Assembly (NCBI GenBank): GCA_017515945.1
Contig: JAFWDX010000026.1
Location: forward strand, 1 to 8,350
Source of the DNA: Blautia sp.
Lineage (GTDB): Bacteria > Bacillota > Clostridia > Lachnospirales > Lachnospiraceae
DNA: 8,350 bases
Direction: 5' to 3'
In this document: positions 5,536 through 8,350 of the stretch, piece after piece
Numbering within the stretch: position 1 is the stretch's first letter
Layout: each line of letters begins with the position of its first letter
Made by a program: the position numbers and the translations under genes
The notes under the pieces: generated by a model
Told to the model about the DNA's origin: nothing
Seen by the model: the letters and a program-made list of their open reading frames with translations, nothing else
The model's database searches: none

Positions 5536-5575
5536 GCAATAAAAAACAGCCCCTTACAGGGCTGTTTTTTATTGC
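5536..5575 (-). terminator. Bidirectional terminator overlapping the dUTPase stop codon
   Basis: A perfect 17-bp inverted repeat, GCAATAAAAAACAGCCC (5536-5552) and GGGCTGTTTTTTATTGC (5559-5575), surrounds a 6-base loop (CTTACA). It has a GC core with A/T tracts on both sides, so it can end transcription from either strand: the pnp-dUTPase transcript on the minus strand and the DUF1292 transcript on the plus strand. The dUTPase TAA (5569-5571) lies inside the right arm. Confidence 0.85.
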
Positions 5576-6081
5576 GTCGTGCTGCCGAAACCACCGTTTC
5601 TGACTGCACAGACCTCATCGTCCAACGTAATGCCGAAGGGAGTAAATATCCCCTGCATGAAACCGGTATGGGCCTCTACATAAACAGTACGGTTTTCGTT
5701 GGAATCATTGGTAAGCTTTGCAAATATATGGCCTTCGTTATCCGAATCATAATAATCACTGTCGATGATTCCGACCGTATTGTTCAGCTGCAGACGATAT
5801 TTAAATCCGAGGCCGCTGCGGGGAAAGCACATCAGAACCCAGCCATCCTCCATCCAGGCACGGATGCCCGTTGGCAGTTTGATCGTCTCTCCGGGCTTCA
5901 ATGTAAAGGAGACCGGAGCAAAGAAATCATATCCGGCGCTTCCCTGTGTGGCCCGCCGGGGCAGCTCGATCGACTCATAGATCTGATCGATCAGCCCGGC
6001 ACAGTCCTCCGGAAAGGCTTCTGCCCAGTCCTTCGCAAATCTGTCCCGGCTGACCTTGCAAAAACGCGCGATCCTTTCCAT
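5569..6081 (-). CDS. dut: dUTP diphosphatase (dUTPase), trimeric type
   Basis: The enzyme hydrolyses dUTP to dUMP and PPi, keeping uracil out of DNA and feeding dTMP synthesis. All five trimeric dUTPase motifs are present: motif 1 ATQGSAGYDFFAP (44-56), motif 2 PRSGLGFK (87-94), motif 3 GIIDSDY (104-110, Asp107 as the likely catalytic residue), motif 4 GFMQGIFTPFG (140-150) and motif 5 RNGGFGSTTQ (161-170). The protein is 170 aa against about 150 for common bacterial forms. The extra length is an N-terminal segment of some 35 residues and a few added residues after motif 3 (YDSDNEGHI in place of a short RGEI-like turn). Its ATG shares one base with the pnp TGA (TGATG), and no good ribosome site precedes it, so translation is probably coupled to pnp. 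It is the last gene of that transcript. Confidence 0.93.
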   Translation of the reverse strand: MERIARFCKVSRDRFAKDWAEAFPEDCAGLIDQIYESIELPRRATQGSAGYDFFAPVSFTLKPGETIKLPTGIRAWMEDGWVLMCFPRSGLGFKYRLQLNNTVGIIDSDYYDSDNEGHIFAKLTNDSNENRTVYVEAHTGFMQGIFTPFGITLDDEVCAVRNGGFGSTTQ

Positions 6082-8189
6082 CAGCCGACAGTCACCGCTG
6101 CATCCGCCGGCACATCCTTGATGCTGAAGCTCATACGGCCCATCTTATCCTTGCCGAGGCATTTTACCTTGACTTTGTCGCCTAGGGTGAGCACGTCCTC
6201 CACGCGGTTGATCCGCTCTTTGACCATCTTGGAGATGTGGACCATACCCTCCTTACCGGGTGCGAATTCGACAAACGCGCCGAACTCTTTGATGCTGACA
6301 ACCTTGCCGGCCAGGATCTGTCCCTCTTCAAAATCCGTCGCAATGATCTGAACCATCCTTCGGGCTTCTTCCATATTCTTTGCGTCCACACCGCAGATGG
6401 ATACATTGCCGTCGTCCGTGATGTCGATCTTGACTCCGGTGCGTTCGATGATATCGTTGATGGTCTTTCCGCGCTGTCCGACCACATCACCGATCTTCTG
6501 CGGATCGATGGAGATCTGGATGATCTTAGGCGCATAGGGTCCGACCTCAGGTCTGGGCTCAGCGATGGTCTTTTCAAGCACCTCTGTGAGGATGTATTCC
6601 CTCGCTTCTTTTGTCCGGCGGATCGCTTCCTCCACGATCGGTCTGGTCAGGCCGTGGATCTTTATATCCATCTGAATGGCTGTGATCCCGTCGTGAGTAC
6701 CGGCTACCTTGAAGTCCATGTCGCCGAAGAAATCCTCCAGGCCCTGGATATCGGTAAGAACCAGATAGTCATCGTCTGTCTCACCCGTCACCAGTCCGCA
6801 GGAGATACCTGCCACAGGCTTTTTGATCGGAACGCCTGCCGCCATGAGGGACATGGTGGACGCACAGATGCTGGCCTGTGAAGTGGAGCCGTTGGATTCA
6901 AAAGTCTCAGACACCGTACGGATCGCATAGGGGAACTCCTCCGGTGTCGGGAGCACCGGTACCAGAGCGCGCTCGGCCAGTGCGCCATGTCCGATCTCAC
7001 GTCGTCCCGGTCCTCTGGAAGGCTTTGTTTCGCCTACGGAATAGGACGGGAAATTATAATGATGCATATAACGTTTGCTGACTTCAAATTCATCCAGCCC
7101 GTCCAGACGCTGTGCCTCGGAAAGCGGGGCGAGGGTCGTTACTGTACAGATCTGTGTCTGGCCGCGGGTGAACATGGCAGAACCGTGTACACGGGGAATG
7201 ATGTCAACTTCGGCCGCGAGCGGACGGATCTGGGTAATGGCTCTGCCGTCGGGACGCTTGTGATCCTTGAGGATCATTTTACGTACTGTTTTTTTCTGAT
7301 ACTGGTAAACGGCCTCTCCAAGGACTTCCAGCCACTCCGGCTTTTCAGCGAATGCCTCTTTAAGTCTGTCGGTGATCGCCGCAATGTTGTCTTCTCTGAC
7401 CTGTTTTTCGTCCGTAAAGACCGCTTCTTCCATCTCTTCCGGCGGAACGATGGCGCGGATCGCTTCAAAGAGTTCCTCCGGAACGGCGCATGAAGCATAT
7501 GCATGCTTCGGCTTGCCGCACTCTGCCACGATCTTGTCGATGAACCCGATGATCTCTACATTGATCTCATGAGCCTTGTAAATGGCTTCGATCATCTGAT
7601 CCTCCGGCACCTCATTGGCTCCGGCTTCGATCATGATCACCTTGTCTCTCGTGGAAGCGACCGTCAGTTTGAGATCAGATATTTCTTTCTGGGCAAGACT
7701 CGGGTTGATGATGAACTCACCATCGATCAGGCCCACCTGTGTAGCCGCACAGGGTCCGTCAAACGGAATATCCGAGATGCAGGTGGCGATCGAAGAGCCA
7801 AGCATGGCCAGTACTTCCGGATTGCACTCGGGATCCACGGACATGACCATATTGACGAGCGTTACATCATTTCGATAGTCCTTCGGGAAAAGAGGACGCA
7901 TCGGTCTGTCGATTACGCGGCTCGTGAGAATGGCATGCTCGCTGGCTTTGCCCTCGCGCTTGTTAAAGCCTCCGGGGATCTTCCCTACCGCATACATTTT
8001 TTCTTCATATTCTACGCTCAGGGGGAAGAAGTCGATCCCTTCACGAGGTTCTCTCGACGCAGTGGCCGTAGACAGGATCGTGGTATCTCCGTAATGCATC
8101 AGAGCTGCCCCGTTTGCCTGTTTCGCCACGCGGTCTATATCCACCGTAAGCGTATGCCCGGCCAGTTCCATTGAAAAGCTTTTGTACAT
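6081..8189 (-). CDS. pnp: Polyribonucleotide nucleotidyltransferase (PNPase)
   Basis: PNPase degrades RNA 3' to 5' with phosphate, releasing nucleoside diphosphates, and can add tails in reverse. In the cell it works as a ring-shaped trimer in RNA turnover. The 702-aa protein has the full architecture: first RNase PH domain (about 5-210), helical linker (about 240-305), second RNase PH domain (about 310-540), KH domain (about 555-615, GQRG at 571-574) and S1 domain (about 623-690). Catalytic features include FESNGSTSQASIC (430-442) and the metal-ligand segment with Asp486, Asp492 and Lys494, at the same numbers as in E. coli. AGGAGT (8195-8200) precedes the ATG by 5 bases. It follows rpsO, as in many bacteria, with its own candidate promoter at 8214-8242, and overlaps the dUTPase start by one base. 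Confidence 0.98.
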   Translation of the reverse strand: MYKSFSMELAGHTLTVDIDRVAKQANGAALMHYGDTTILSTATASREPREGIDFFPLSVEYEEKMYAVGKIPGGFNKREGKASEHAILTSRVIDRPMRPLFPKDYRNDVTLVNMVMSVDPECNPEVLAMLGSSIATCISDIPFDGPCAATQVGLIDGEFIINPSLAQKEISDLKLTVASTRDKVIMIEAGANEVPEDQMIEAIYKAHEINVEIIGFIDKIVAECGKPKHAYASCAVPEELFEAIRAIVPPEEMEEAVFTDEKQVREDNIAAITDRLKEAFAEKPEWLEVLGEAVYQYQKKTVRKMILKDHKRPDGRAITQIRPLAAEVDIIPRVHGSAMFTRGQTQICTVTTLAPLSEAQRLDGLDEFEVSKRYMHHYNFPSYSVGETKPSRGPGRREIGHGALAERALVPVLPTPEEFPYAIRTVSETFESNGSTSQASICASTMSLMAAGVPIKKPVAGISCGLVTGETDDDYLVLTDIQGLEDFFGDMDFKVAGTHDGITAIQMDIKIHGLTRPIVEEAIRRTKEAREYILTEVLEKTIAEPRPEVGPYAPKIIQISIDPQKIGDVVGQRGKTINDIIERTGVKIDITDDGNVSICGVDAKNMEEARRMVQIIATDFEEGQILAGKVVSIKEFGAFVEFAPGKEGMVHISKMVKERINRVEDVLTLGDKVKVKCLGKDKMGRMSFSIKDVPADAAVTVG

Positions 8190-8213
8190 ATTATACTCCT
8201 ATGCAATATTTAC

Positions 8214-8242
8214 ATCCTATTGATAATGTGATTAAATGACAA
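8214..8242 (-). promoter_or_regulatory. Candidate pnp promoter overlapping the rpsO terminator tail
   Basis: On the minus strand TTGTCA (8242-8237) and TAGGAT (8219-8214) are 17 bases apart (5/6 and 4/6 matches). The first two T of the -35 box are the last of the rpsO terminator T-run. Transcription would start near 8207, about 18 bases before the ATG. Confidence 0.45.
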
Positions 8243-8267
8243 AAAAAGGGCGGATAAAAATCCGCCC
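8241..8267 (-). terminator. Rho-independent terminator after rpsO
   Basis: On the minus strand GGGCGGAT (8267-8260) and ATCCGCCC (8255-8248) form a perfect 8-bp stem with a 4-base T loop, followed directly by seven T (8247-8241). It lies 7 bases after the rpsO stop and should separate rpsO from pnp, possibly with read-through. Confidence 0.9.
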
Positions 8268-8273
8268 TGTGTT

Positions 8274-8350
8274 TTATTTTCTCAGACCAAGCTTCTCGAT
8301 CAGTGCACGATAGCGATTGATGTCTTTGTCCTTGAGGTAAGCAAGCAGGC
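8274..8350 (-). CDS. rpsO: Ribosomal protein S15, C-terminal fragment (cut by window edge)
   Basis: The minus strand encodes 24 residues, LLAYLKDKDINRYRALIEKLGLRK, in two parts LLAYLKDKDINR and YRALIEKLGLRK, then TAA (8276-8274). This is the typical C-terminus of the 30S subunit protein S15, which binds the 16S rRNA central domain early in assembly. The rest of the gene lies beyond 8350. The rpsO-pnp order seen here is conserved in many bacteria and supports the assignment. Confidence 0.93.
   Translation of the reverse strand, partial: LLAYLKDKDINRYRALIEKLGLRK

Noticed and set aside
7503..8174. Open frame on the plus strand opposite pnp
   Set aside because: Antisense to the highly conserved first RNase PH domain, with no start signals.

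Overview
The window looks like chromosomal DNA of a Clostridia member, most likely Lachnospiraceae. The evidence is a roughly 50% GC genome, strong AGGAGG ribosome sites, sigma-A promoters with 17-base spacers, and proteins close in motif pattern and length to clostridial homologues. Examples are a pyruvate phosphate dikinase that begins MAKWVY and a pyrophosphate-type phosphofructokinase. This taxonomic placement is inference from protein character, not from a search.

Layout. A small plus-strand gene of unknown function (108-317) has its own strong promoter. It converges on ppdK (450-3077, minus), and a twin-hairpin terminator lies between them. Upstream of ppdK comes a PPi-type phosphofructokinase gene (3366-4643, minus), also with its own promoter. 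Both enzymes belong to a pyrophosphate-linked, reversible form of glycolysis. A divergent plus-strand DUF1292 gene (4975-5346) follows. The right third is a minus-strand block: the end of rpsO (from 8350), a terminator, pnp (6081-8189), and a dUTPase gene (5569-6081) whose ATG overlaps the pnp stop. The conserved rpsO-pnp pair serves translation and RNA turnover, with dUTP hydrolysis coupled behind it.

The most unusual content is a family of small dispersed repeats in the intergenic spaces. A 34-bp unit with ends GTAACTGT/ACAGTTAC occurs at 314-347, 3283-3316 (inverted) and 5500-5533, with a decayed copy at 4912-4945. The copy at 3283-3316 is bracketed by a perfect 8-bp direct repeat, and the one at 314-347 by a 7/8 match. 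This is a transposition signature. GTAA ends plus 8-bp duplications match what is known of IS66-family elements, so these may be extremely short non-autonomous IS66-type derivatives. Two copies are embedded in longer related elements (4801-4945 and 5346-5533) that share a left end and an internal core, can fold into hairpins, and flank the DUF1292 gene. Two copies begin exactly at the stop codon of a small gene. No transposase lies in the window.

No tRNA, rRNA, CRISPR array, complete insertion sequence or prophage gene was seen.
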